The notes under the pieces are model-generated. The model saw nothing but the letters and a program-made list of their open reading frames with translations, had not been told where the DNA came from and did no database searches. Shown here piece by piece: positions 1 to 8,367 of a stretch of 33,631 nucleotides of DNA. The position numbers and the translations under genes were made by a program. Within the stretch, counting starts at the first letter, position 1; each line of letters starts with the position of its first letter. The stretch is from JAFGTE01 sp965369305 (GTDB taxonomy: Bacteria; Patescibacteriota; Gracilibacteria; UM-FILTER-43-11), in assembly GCA_965369305.1 (NCBI GenBank), contig CBDUQG010000002.1, forward strand, positions 1 to 33,631. Direction: 5' to 3'.

Positions 1-23
1 CTTTTTGTTCGCTCTTCACAGAC

Positions 24-1850
24 TTATTGGTTTATAACTCTAAATAGCTCATCCAGAGTTGTTCTCCCTTCAAAAACCTTGTTGAGACCGTCTTCCAGAA
101 TGGTTGTCATATGATTTTTGATGGCAGCCTGCTCAATATCATCCTGTGAAGCTTCGGCAATTATCAGGTCCCTGATTTCGTTGTTCATTTCCATGACTTC
201 AGCCACAACTGTTCTGCCTTTGAAACCAGAATGGCTACATTCCTCACAACCCTTCCCCTTAAAAAGTCTCGGCGATGCACTGCGTTTTTCGCTGAAGTAC
301 TTTGAAAAGATTTTTTGATCATGCTCACTTGAAATGAACTTATCCCGAATATCTTTCAATTCCTCAGGCTCAAGCTGGTAGGTAACACGGCAAGAGGTGC
401 AAACTGTACGTGTTAGACGCTGAGCTATGATCACATTGAGCGTGGAAACAATGGAATAAGGGTCTAGCCCCATTTTCACCAAACGAAGTGGCGCAAGAGC
501 AGCGCTACTTGTATGGAGGGTACTTAGAATCAAGTGACCGGTCAGCGCAGAATGGGCTGATATTCTGGCAGTATCAAGATCACGAATCTCACCAATCATG
601 AGTATGTCAGGATCCTGGCGTAAAAGAGATCTAAGACCATCTGCAAAAGTCAGGTTTGTTTTAGTATTTACTTGAACTTGATTTACGCCATAAAGACCGT
701 ACTCAATTGGGTCTTCGATGGTCGAAATGTTAACCCCTTCTCGATTTAAACTCGTAAGCACGGAATACAGTGTGGTTGTTTTACCACTACCGGTTGGTCC
801 CGTAATCAGAATCATCCCCTGGGTTTTTTGGATGTTTCGCTCAATAATCTTAATGTCATTGGCGCTGTACCCCAGATCTTCAAGGCTCATCTGCTGAGAC
901 TCAGAACTAAGGAGGCGGAGAACAACTTTCTCACCGTAATAGGAAGGAAGGATCGAGACTCTGAAGTTAATCTTTGAGTTGTCATAAGTCACTTTGAAGC
1001 GTCCGTCCTGAGAAGAGCTGTGCTCGTCGGTACGCAGTTTTGAAAGCACTTTGATGTGATTGACCATGGTTTCCAAAAAATGAGATGGAAGCTGGGCCAC
1101 ATTACTCAGAACCCCATCAATACGAAGACGAATTCTGATTTCATCTTCAAAAGGTTCAATATGAATATCTGAAGCATTCCGGTAGTAAGCCATTAAAACA
1201 ACGGTATCAAAAATAGTGGAAATATTGTTCAGTGTTTCAAGCTTATTGATATTCACCGTTGCCCTGTCGATGAGATATTGAAAACCCTTCAGGGTGTCTT
1301 GGCGGTAAATCTGCTGAGAATCTTTGATTTCGGAGGGGGTTGAAAAATGCGGAACGGCTTTTTTACCCGTCTTCTTTTCAAGCATATGAAGAAAATGCTG
1401 ATTAGAGGGGTTAACCATTGCAACGAATATCTTGTTTTGATCCTCGGTATAAGAAATAACACCTTCACTTTTCGAAACAGCTTCAGGGATAAGAAGGGCG
1501 GCATCCGGAGAAACTCTGGTGTTTTTGAGGTTAACGTAGGGCACCTTAAAGTACTCAGCAACGGCGCGCCCCACTTCAATAGGCTTCATGATGTCGAGGG
1601 TGATAAGCACATCAAGGATGTTCTCACCTGCCTTCTGATGCTGTGCAACAACAGATTTTTTCTGCTCTGGGGTAATTAAGCCCAAGGACTCAAGATGCTT
1701 CAGAATCTTCTGGTTTAAAGCATCATTATAGTGAGCAGCTTCTTCACCTAGATGTTTTATCGTCCACTGAGGAGCAAGGTCCTTTTCTGGGGTTTTTGCA
1801 TTGTCTGTCTTCTTCGCTTTTTGTTTCGTTTTAGGAGAGGGCTTAGGCAT
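24..1850 (-). CDS. pilB: Type IV pilus / type II secretion assembly ATPase (PilB/GspE family)
   Basis: Cytoplasmic hexameric ATPase that powers pilus or pseudopilus extension. The 608-aa protein has a low-complexity Lys-rich N-terminus (1-25), an MshEN-like N-terminal domain (about 50-150) and the T2SSE ATPase core (about 200-600). Visible motifs are Walker A GPTGSGKTT at 351-359, a Walker B-like stretch DPDILMIGE near 413-421 followed by the Asp/His boxes (STLHT at 443-447), and a tetracysteine zinc site C484, C487, C535, C538, typical of PilB/GspE and absent from the retraction ATPase PilT. Length is normal for the family. It has its own promoter and follows the SLH gene on the same strand. 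Type IV pili are widespread in CPR bacteria and are tied to attachment and DNA uptake; dprA and a surface nuclease lie in the same window. No pilC, pilT or pilin gene is visible here; they may lie beyond the left edge. Family very sure; PilB versus GspE cannot be separated. Confidence 0.93.
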   Translation of the reverse strand: MPKPSPKTKQKAKKTDNAKTPEKDLAPQWTIKHLGEEAAHYNDALNQKILKHLESLGLITPEQKKSVVAQHQKAGENILDVLITLDIMKPIEVGRAVAEYFKVPYVNLKNTRVSPDAALLIPEAVSKSEGVISYTEDQNKIFVAMVNPSNQHFLHMLEKKTGKKAVPHFSTPSEIKDSQQIYRQDTLKGFQYLIDRATVNINKLETLNNISTIFDTVVLMAYYRNASDIHIEPFEDEIRIRLRIDGVLSNVAQLPSHFLETMVNHIKVLSKLRTDEHSSSQDGRFKVTYDNSKINFRVSILPSYYGEKVVLRLLSSESQQMSLEDLGYSANDIKIIERNIQKTQGMILITGPTGSGKTTTLYSVLTSLNREGVNISTIEDPIEYGLYGVNQVQVNTKTNLTFADGLRSLLRQDPDILMIGEIRDLDTARISAHSALTGHLILSTLHTSSAALAPLRLVKMGLDPYSIVSTLNVIIAQRLTRTVCTSCRVTYQLEPEELKDIRDKFISSEHDQKIFSKYFSEKRSASPRLFKGKGCEECSHSGFKGRTVVAEVMEMNNEIRDLIIAEASQDDIEQAAIKNHMTTILEDGLNKVFEGRTTLDELFRVINQ

Positions 1851-1872
1851 GGTTTATTCACACATTAATAAA

Positions 1873-1885
1873 TCTTTATATTATA
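1873..1885 (-). promoter_or_regulatory. Extended -10 promoter of the pilus ATPase gene
   Basis: On the minus strand TATAAT lies at 1880-1885 and is preceded by TGC, giving an extended -10. The hexamer 17 nt further upstream is only weakly -35-like (TTTATT). The predicted start of transcription near 1873 leaves a leader of about 22 nt before the ATG at 1850, with no Shine-Dalgarno in it. Confidence 0.6.
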
Positions 1886-1939
1886 GCACAAATAAGCTAA
1901 AAAATAAAGACCCTAAACCCCTAAAACACAAGGAAATAA

Positions 1940-3001
1940 TTAGACCTCTCCTCCGCCCACCTGATCCAGAATTTCTCTGGCTCGCTCTTTGATATGCCGA
2001 GCGATTGGCTGAGTCGCATTATTAGCCTCCCAGGCCTCAGTAGCCTTATTAATCGAGTCATTTGCCTTCTGGGCCGCAGCATCATTCTGCCCCTGAATAC
2101 CCAGAATAAATGAATCAACAAGCCAATCGTAAGCACGCGCGATTTTGGCAGCACCCAGCACAACGTTGTTATCAGGCATATTCTTGTAAGCTTGTTGGGT
2201 CAGATCAACAGCCAAGTCCGAAGCACTTTTAGCATTAGCCACCATATTTGCTGCAATATAAACCTCAATCTGAGCCATTTCAGATTCAGCCCGAGTCAGC
2301 AAGAACTGAGTATCATCCCCCTTTCTGATGATTGAAAGTAGGTAGAGCATATCCATGACCTCACCACGCGTAAGCGGTTTGGCAGCATCTACGTTTCCAT
2401 TGCTATCTCGTGTGGCAATTCCAAGTGCCACTGCGTAATTTACATAATTAGCATACCAGGCATCCGTTGGGATATTTGGAACGACTTGCTGTCCTTCAAA
2501 GCTAGAAACATCAATATTACTAGCTGTAAGCAGCATTTTAAGGAATTCAGCAATGTTAACCTGTCGCCCTGGAGCAAAAGTGCCATCCGTATCATTTCCT
2601 TTCACAAACCCAAGTGCACGAGCCTTCATGACAAAAGGGGCAAACCAATCACCTTCTCCAACATCAGGAAAATGACCTCCAAAAACCTCATCTGCTTCAA
2701 TTCCTGAACCCTTTAGGATAATTTTCAAGACTTCGGCACGATTAATGGAGTTTTCTGGCTTAAAACTGCCATCAGCATAGCCACCCACAACCCCATTCTG
2801 ACTGAGGTAAGTAATAGCTGTGTAACTTGGATGAGTTCGATTAACATCGCTAAAACCAGTGCTTACAACCTGGGTTCCTGAGGTGGTTGAGGCAACTGTT
2901 TCAGCCAAAACTGAAGGGGTGCCCATAGCCAAAAAAAGGAACAGCCCCAAGGCTGAGCTAATACCTTTCAAATAACCTGTTTTTCGCTTCTTTGTAAACA
3001 T
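1940..3001 (-). CDS. Secreted S-layer homology (SLH) domain protein
   Basis: Exported cell-surface protein. Residues 1-33 form a signal peptide (Lys/Arg-rich start, hydrophobic core, VLA-E cleavage-like site). Three SLH modules follow: about 50-97 (FSDV start, GGYADGSFKP, NRAEVLKI), about 111-160 (FPDV, GNDTDGTFAPG, NIAEFLKM) and about 174-225 (diverged, ending TRGEVMDMLYLL). SLH modules classically bind secondary cell-wall polymers, so this protein probably attaches to the wall or sits within an S-layer. The C-terminal part (about 230-350) is predicted helical and Ala/Asn/Gln-rich, with no recognised domain. It lies just after rpsG but has its own promoter. The start is the first Met before the signal peptide. 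SLH assignment is sure; binding partner and role are not visible. Confidence 0.9.
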   Translation of the reverse strand: MFTKKRKTGYLKGISSALGLFLFLAMGTPSVLAETVASTTSGTQVVSTGFSDVNRTHPSYTAITYLSQNGVVGGYADGSFKPENSINRAEVLKIILKGSGIEADEVFGGHFPDVGEGDWFAPFVMKARALGFVKGNDTDGTFAPGRQVNIAEFLKMLLTASNIDVSSFEGQQVVPNIPTDAWYANYVNYAVALGIATRDSNGNVDAAKPLTRGEVMDMLYLLSIIRKGDDTQFLLTRAESEMAQIEVYIAANMVANAKSASDLAVDLTQQAYKNMPDNNVVLGAAKIARAYDWLVDSFILGIQGQNDAAAQKANDSINKATEAWEANNATQPIARHIKERAREILDQVGGGEV

Positions 3002-3029
3002 GATGGTTTATTTTTATTTTTGCGTAAAA

Positions 3030-3058
3030 AACATAGCATATTTACCAGGGCAAAGCAA
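3030..3058 (-). promoter_or_regulatory. Promoter of the SLH protein gene
   Basis: Minus strand: -35 TTGCTT (3053-3058), 17-nt spacer, -10 TATGTT (3030-3035) preceded by TGC (extended -10). It sits within the 63 nt between the rpsG stop and the SLH start, so the SLH gene need not depend on the rpoB operon. Confidence 0.6.
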
Positions 3059-3064
3059 ACTTGC

Positions 3065-3529
3065 TTAACGTCTGCTGTAGCGGGCTAAGTGGGCAAATGC
3101 CTTGTTAGCAGCAGCCATACGATGAACGTCTTCACGCTTCTTGAAGGCAGCTCCGGATTCCTTGCTGGCTTCAAGCAGTTCTGCAGCCAGTTTATCAGCC
3201 ATAGGCTTACCCTTTTTAGAGCGGCAGGCACCAATGATCCAGCGAATGGAAAGGGCCAGCTGACGCTTTGGCTTAACTTCTACAGGAATTTGGTAAACAC
3301 TACCACCAACACGGCGAGCGCGTACTTCCATATTAGGCATCACATTGCGAATGGCCTTTTCAAAGACCTCTTCAGGAGTCTTGATTCCTTGATCACGCAT
3401 GATTTTCATAGCACTTCCGAAAATAGCGCGTGAAGTAGACTTCTTACCACGCTGCATCATGCAGTTAATGAACTTCTCTTGCCACTCAGTGGACCCTTCT
3501 GGGATGAAATTAGCTTTGGCTTTACTCAT
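3065..3529 (-). CDS. rpsG: 30S ribosomal protein S7
   Basis: Primary binding protein of the 16S rRNA 3' major domain, in the head of the small subunit near the E site. 154 aa, close to the usual 156. Recognisable blocks are KFINCMMQRGKKS near 19-31, the AIRNVMPNMEVRARRVGGSVYQ-type region (about 64-85) followed by PVEVKPKRQLALSIRW, and the C-terminal KREDVHRMAAANKAFAHLARY helix. The N-terminus lacks the common PRR start and is diverged. Last gene of the rpoB-ssb-rpoC-rpsL-rpsG cluster, 29 nt after rpsL; fusA and tuf, the usual next genes of a str operon, do not follow. Confidence 0.97.
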   Translation of the reverse strand: MSKAKANFIPEGSTEWQEKFINCMMQRGKKSTSRAIFGSAMKIMRDQGIKTPEEVFEKAIRNVMPNMEVRARRVGGSVYQIPVEVKPKRQLALSIRWIIGACRSKKGKPMADKLAAELLEASKESGAAFKKREDVHRMAAANKAFAHLARYSRR

Positions 3530-3558
3530 AACTATAACTCGTAACGAATATTTAAAAA

Positions 3559-3978
3559 TTAGGATTTAGGCTTCTTAGCACCGTAACGGCTTCGGCCCTG
3601 CTTTCGATCTTGAACCCCCTGACAATCAAGCACACCACGAACAATGTGGTAAGGCACACCAGGCAGGTCCTTCACTCTTCCACCGTAAATAGTCACCACG
3701 GAGTGTTCTTGCAGATTGTGACCTTCACCCATGATATAAGCGTTTACCTCTTTACCATTGGTCAAACGAACACGAGCGATCTTACGAAGCGCAGAGTTAG
3801 GCTTTTTAGGCGTCATAGTCGTTACCTTCACACAAACACCGCGTTTCTGAGGAGCACCCTTCTTAAGGCCAACGTTCTTATTCTTAAGAGAGTTAAAGGT
3901 ATACTGAAGCGCTGGAGCCTTGCTCTTCTTTTTTGGAGTTCGCCTGCTTTTTCGTACTAACTGATTAATGGTTGGCAT
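3559..3978 (-). CDS. rpsL: 30S ribosomal protein S12
   Basis: Decoding-centre protein of the small subunit. 139 aa, longer than the 124-aa E. coli protein because of a short Lys-rich insertion near residues 14-33. The core is clear: TPKKPNSALRKIARVRL (about 56-72), GEGHNLQEHSVV, then GGRVKDLPGV, which carries the Asp that is methylthiolated in many bacteria. Two positions differ from the usual RGGRVKDLPGVRYH: Tyr precedes GGR and Pro replaces the Arg after PGV. Lies 33 nt after rpoC. Both Lys positions classically linked to streptomycin (PKKP and RVKD) are kept. Confidence 0.98.
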   Translation of the reverse strand: MPTINQLVRKSRRTPKKKSKAPALQYTFNSLKNKNVGLKKGAPQKRGVCVKVTTMTPKKPNSALRKIARVRLTNGKEVNAYIMGEGHNLQEHSVVTIYGGRVKDLPGVPYHIVRGVLDCQGVQDRKQGRSRYGAKKPKS

Positions 3979-4011
3979 AGAAATTGGAAGTCTTTAAAAA
4001 AATTAAACGGC

Positions 4012-7000
4012 TTATTCTTGCTCTTTATTTTCGTATTGGGTCTTATAAATGTGACCAGCGGGGATGAGTTTACCAATAATTACGTTTTCTTTCAAGCCCT
4101 TTAGGTTATCAATTTTTCGGGTTGTAGCAGCTTCTACAAGCACACGAATTGTTTCCTGGAAGGACGCAGCAGATAGCCAGCTGTTGGTAGTAATCGCCAC
4201 ACGGGAAATACCAAGCAGTAGGCGGTCCCCATGAGCAATGTTCTTTTTGGCTTTCCTAAGCTCTTCATTAGCATTTTCAAATTGCTCAGCATTAATGAGT
4301 TCACCCGGCAGGAAGTTGGAATCCCCAGGGTTAATAATGCGCACCTTAGAGAACATTTGCTTAACGATAATTTCAATGTGCTTATCGTTAATGGTTTGTC
4401 CCTGAGAGGCATAAATATGCTGTACATCAGTCATGATGTACTTCTGAGCCGTGTAAACATCAGTAGACTCCATCAAGTCTTGCAGGTTCAGGTGACCTCG
4501 ATTAATTGGGGTTCCTTTAGCCACAAGGTCATTATTTTTGACCAGAAGCTTCTCTTTCGCCTCAAAGTTGTAGACCTTGCTGTGTTTTTCGGTGTGCTTC
4601 GTTACAATTTGGCTAGCTGACACAGAAATAACCTTACCTTCATCGGTTGCCTTAAGAGAGTGTTTTTCAGTCTTAGAGCGAGCAATAATCTGCTTTACCT
4701 TAACTTGATCACCCTTCTTAACAACTGGCTCAAAGTCAGGTGGAATCGCGTAGCTATCTTCTCCGAGTTCCTGAGCAGTAAGAATCACCTCGGTCTGACC
4801 TTTGTGAGTTTTAACGGCTGCTTTACCGGAAATTTCAGCAAGAACGGCAGCACCCTTAGGATTGCGGGCTTCAAAGAGTTCTTCCACACGAGTTAGACCC
4901 TGTGTGATATCGCTTCCTTCAGCCACACCTCCCATATGGAAGGTACGCATGGTCAGCTGTGTACCCGGCTCACCAATAGACTGAGCGGCTATAATACCAA
5001 CAGCAGTTCCAAGGTCAACAAGAGCATTAGTTCCAAGGTCAAAGCCATAACACTGCTGACAGATACCGTTTTCAACCTTACAGGTCATAATAGCCCTTAC
5101 CAGCACCTCCTCAACCTGAGCCTTCTTGATGGCGGCAGCAATGTCGTTGTCGATTTGCACCCCCTTCTTGGCAATGAGCTCGCCAGTCTTCGGATCAGCG
5201 ATATTAGCAGCAATGGTGCGTCCAAAAATACGCTTTTCGAAGTCTTCCCCAATCTTATTACTTTCCTCACGGGTAATGGAGTGCTCTTGCTTGTTGCCGC
5301 AATCAGCCTCCTTAATAACAATGTCCTGAACAGCATCTACAAGACGACGTGTGAGGTAACCCGCTTCGGCCGTTTTAAGCGCCGTGTCAGACTTACCTTT
5401 ACGTCCACCATGCGTCGCAATGAAGTACTCAAGAATCGAGAAGCCATCCTTAAGGTTGGACTTAATAGGTAGCTCAATGGTTTTACCGGATGGATTAGCT
5501 ACAAGCCCCTTCATGCCACAAAGCTGTGTGATCTGCCCCCAGTTACCACGAGCTCCTGAGTCGATCATGTAATAGATATTGTTTTCAGGGTTTCCTTCAA
5601 ATTTTTCGATCATCTTACCTGTCACATCACTCTTGAGGAATGACCATAGGCGAATCGCGTGATTGTAGCGCTCTTCTTCGGTAATCCAACCTTTCCAATA
5701 CTGGTTGTTGATCTTACGAACTGTTTCATCAGCGGCAGCAATAAGCTCTTCACGTTCTTCAGGAGCAAGCATGTCGAAGACAGAAATGGTGATACCGGAT
5801 TTGGTCGCAAATTTGAATCCAATGCGCTTGAATTCGTCTGCCACCTTAGCGGTCGTTTCAGGACCACAGGTGTCAAGAATCTGAGCAAGAAGTGCCTTAA
5901 GACCGTTCTTACCAACTGTCTCATTAACATAATCGATTTCCTCAGGAAGGAAGGTATTGAAGATCATGCGACCAACTGTCGTCTTTTCCTGGATCTTTCC
6001 TTTGGCACGACCAGTGATGAAGGCCTGAAGATCTACAAAGCGCTGACGATAGGCGTTAATAGCTTCATTTTCGTCAGCGAAAACCATACCTTCACCAGTC
6101 TTATTATCGAACCCCTGAGTGAGGTAGTAAACCCCAAGTACCATGTCTTGAGAAGGTGTGATAATCGGTTCACCAGCAGATGGCTTAAGAAGGTTGGTAG
6201 TGGCAAGCATGAGTTCACGAGCCTCGTTCTGAGCTTTCTCAGAAAGAGGGAGGTGAACCGCCATTTGGTCACCATCAAAGTCAGCATTAAAGGCGGCACA
6301 AACAAGTGGGTGAATCTGGATGGCCTTACCGTCAATCAAAACTGGCTTGAAAGCCTGGATACCAAGACGGTGAAGTGTTGGTGCACGATTGAGAAGTACC
6401 AGGCGCTTAGACGTTTCATTTTCAAGAATATCCCATACTTCCTTTTTACCATCGTCAATCAGACGCTCTGCGCCCTTCACGTTATGGGCAAGTTCCTGGC
6501 GAATAAGCTCACCAACCACAAATGGCTTAAAGAGCTTAAGGGCCATTTCTTTAGGAATTCCACATTCAGAAAGCTTGAGCTGCGGACCAACTACAATTAC
6601 AGAACGACCAGAGTAGTCCACACGCTTACCAAGGAGATTTTGGCGGAAGCGACCCTGCTTACCCTTAAGCATGTCTGAAAGAGAGCGAAGTTTTCGCTTA
6701 TCGCCAGCTGTGAAGACGGCGCGACCTGCACGGGCAGCATTGTTAAATAGGGTATCAACAGCTTCCTGTAGCATGCGCTTTTCATTTCGGCAGATCACTT
6801 CAGGAGCACCGATAGCCATCAGTCTTTTAAGACGATTGTTACGGTTAATGACACGACGGTATAGGTCATTCAGGTCAGAAGCGGCAAAACGACCACCATC
6901 AAGCTGTACCATTGGACGAAGATCCGGTGGAATAACAGGCAGTTGATTGATCACCATCCACTCAGGACGGATGTCTGCCTTCAGAAGTGCAGAAGCAAGG

Positions 7001-7911
7001 CGAATACGGCGTAGCAGCTTCTTATATTTTTGACCGGTTGCCTTCTTTCGTTCTGCTTCAAGCTCCTTGATGAAAGCCTTGATATCAAGTTGCTCAAGGA
7101 TTTTACGAATGGACTCGGCACCAGTTCCCGCATGGAAAACATGACCAAACTTCATGGAGAGCTCTCGGTATTCGATTTCACCGATCACCTTACCAACAGA
7201 AAGGGTCTCAAGATCCTCCTTAGCCTGATTGTGCTGCATGGTGAGCTCTTCGATCTTAGCGGCATAAGAATCCTCAGCCTGCATCAATTCACCAACTTCA
7301 GTATCGTCTTCAGAAAGCTCCTCAACAACCTCATCACTGACTTTTTTGTCCTTCTTGGAGCGCTTTTTGATCTTCAGGTCGTTAGACTTGGTCTTAAATT
7401 CATCCTGAATCTGCTTCTTGTACATCTGGAAGTCCTTATCGAGATTCTCAAGGGCTTCTTTTTTGGCATCCTGATCAACACTGGTGATAATGTAAGCAGC
7501 AAAGTAAATGACTTGTTCAATGGCCTTAATAGGCAAATTCAGAATAAGACCAAGGCGGCTAGGAGTAGATCGAAGGAACCAAATATGAGTCACAGGAACA
7601 GCCAAGCTGATATGCCCCATACGTTCACGACGGACAATGCTGCGGGTTACCTCAACGCCACACTTCTCACAAACCACACCTTTGTAGCGAATGCGTTTAT
7701 ATTTACCACAGTAACATTCCCAGTTCTTGGTGGGTCCGAATATCTTTTCACAAAACAGTCCGTCTCTCTCGGGTTTCTGCGTGCGGTAGTTGATGGTTTC
7801 CGGCTTCGTTACTTCACCGTGAGACCATTCCAGTACCGCGTCAGGACTGGCAACAGAAAGACTAATGGAATCAAAGTCTTCATGTCTTCTTGGACCTTTT
7901 AGTTGGCTCAT
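4012..7911 (-). CDS. rpoC: DNA-directed RNA polymerase subunit beta'
   Basis: Largest catalytic subunit of RNA polymerase. 1299 aa. The active-site Mg-binding motif NADFDGD is at 542-548. The N-terminal zinc site is C66, C68, C81, C84; the second zinc site (about 880-1000) uses the ADCGNK Cys and the MTCKVENGICQQCYG cysteines. The bridge-helix/trigger-loop block GEPGTQLTMRTFHMGG is intact. A charged, Lys/Glu-rich segment at about 165-250 expands the clamp region. The length argues against the large proteobacterial trigger-loop insertion. It sits 28 nt downstream of ssb rather than directly after rpoB, the unusual point of this operon. Confidence 0.99.
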   Translation of the reverse strand: MSQLKGPRRHEDFDSISLSVASPDAVLEWSHGEVTKPETINYRTQKPERDGLFCEKIFGPTKNWECYCGKYKRIRYKGVVCEKCGVEVTRSIVRRERMGHISLAVPVTHIWFLRSTPSRLGLILNLPIKAIEQVIYFAAYIITSVDQDAKKEALENLDKDFQMYKKQIQDEFKTKSNDLKIKKRSKKDKKVSDEVVEELSEDDTEVGELMQAEDSYAAKIEELTMQHNQAKEDLETLSVGKVIGEIEYRELSMKFGHVFHAGTGAESIRKILEQLDIKAFIKELEAERKKATGQKYKKLLRRIRLASALLKADIRPEWMVINQLPVIPPDLRPMVQLDGGRFAASDLNDLYRRVINRNNRLKRLMAIGAPEVICRNEKRMLQEAVDTLFNNAARAGRAVFTAGDKRKLRSLSDMLKGKQGRFRQNLLGKRVDYSGRSVIVVGPQLKLSECGIPKEMALKLFKPFVVGELIRQELAHNVKGAERLIDDGKKEVWDILENETSKRLVLLNRAPTLHRLGIQAFKPVLIDGKAIQIHPLVCAAFNADFDGDQMAVHLPLSEKAQNEARELMLATTNLLKPSAGEPIITPSQDMVLGVYYLTQGFDNKTGEGMVFADENEAINAYRQRFVDLQAFITGRAKGKIQEKTTVGRMIFNTFLPEEIDYVNETVGKNGLKALLAQILDTCGPETTAKVADEFKRIGFKFATKSGITISVFDMLAPEEREELIAAADETVRKINNQYWKGWITEEERYNHAIRLWSFLKSDVTGKMIEKFEGNPENNIYYMIDSGARGNWGQITQLCGMKGLVANPSGKTIELPIKSNLKDGFSILEYFIATHGGRKGKSDTALKTAEAGYLTRRLVDAVQDIVIKEADCGNKQEHSITREESNKIGEDFEKRIFGRTIAANIADPKTGELIAKKGVQIDNDIAAAIKKAQVEEVLVRAIMTCKVENGICQQCYGFDLGTNALVDLGTAVGIIAAQSIGEPGTQLTMRTFHMGGVAEGSDITQGLTRVEELFEARNPKGAAVLAEISGKAAVKTHKGQTEVILTAQELGEDSYAIPPDFEPVVKKGDQVKVKQIIARSKTEKHSLKATDEGKVISVSASQIVTKHTEKHSKVYNFEAKEKLLVKNNDLVAKGTPINRGHLNLQDLMESTDVYTAQKYIMTDVQHIYASQGQTINDKHIEIIVKQMFSKVRIINPGDSNFLPGELINAEQFENANEELRKAKKNIAHGDRLLLGISRVAITTNSWLSAASFQETIRVLVEAATTRKIDNLKGLKENVIIGKLIPAGHIYKTQYENKEQE

Positions 7912-7939
7912 AATAGTTTAGTTAGAGATAAACTCTTAA

Positions 7940-8359
7940 TTAATTATTCATGTCAGGTGAGGGTTCAAATCCCTCTTGATCTTCTCCAGGGAGGAATGCA
8001 TCAAATTCATCCTCTCCCCCTTCTTTTGGCTTCTTATCAAGCATGATCATGTCAGTCGCAACAATCTCTGTGCGAAAGATTTTCACTCCTTCAGGACTGT
8101 CCCACGATCGGGTCTTGAGGTAGCCCTCGATATAAACGAGCTTTCCTTTTTTGAGATATTGCCCGCAGATTTCCGCGAGCGTGCCCCAGGCAGCAATATT
8201 GTGATACTCCGCAAGGGATTTTTTCTCTCTGTCTCCCGTCACCCACTCCCGATTAGTCGCGAGACCAAAGGTGACAATGGATTGCCCGTTCGTCGTCTGT
8301 TTGAGCTCAGGATCACGTGTGAGGTTTCCAACCAGGATAACCTTATTAACACTTCTCAT
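7940..8359 (-). CDS. ssb: Single-stranded DNA-binding protein located between rpoB and rpoC
   Basis: OB-fold protein that coats single-stranded DNA in replication, repair and recombination. Residues 1-108 form the OB domain, with the usual start (NKVILVGNLTRDPEL), YHNIAAWG, the GKLVYIEGYLKTRSW strand pair and TEIVATDMIML. The tail is short and acidic (about 111-139) but ends in PDMNN rather than the DDDIPF-type tip that recruits partner proteins in most bacteria. At 139 aa it is shorter than the usual 160-180. It starts 8 nt after the rpoB stop and ends 28 nt before rpoC, so it is surely co-transcribed with both polymerase genes. Whether it is the only ssb of this genome cannot be told from the window. 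Confidence 0.95.
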   Translation of the reverse strand: MRSVNKVILVGNLTRDPELKQTTNGQSIVTFGLATNREWVTGDREKKSLAEYHNIAAWGTLAEICGQYLKKGKLVYIEGYLKTRSWDSPEGVKIFRTEIVATDMIMLDKKPKEGGEDEFDAFLPGEDQEGFEPSPDMNN

Positions 8360-8367
8360 AGTCTAAA

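Noticed and set aside
5659..7902. Long open frames (up to 339 codons) antisense to rpoC, and similar ones antisense to rpoB (8611-9420, 10246-11208).
   Set aside because: They lie wholly opposite certain genes, show no family motifs and arise from codon bias of the true strand.
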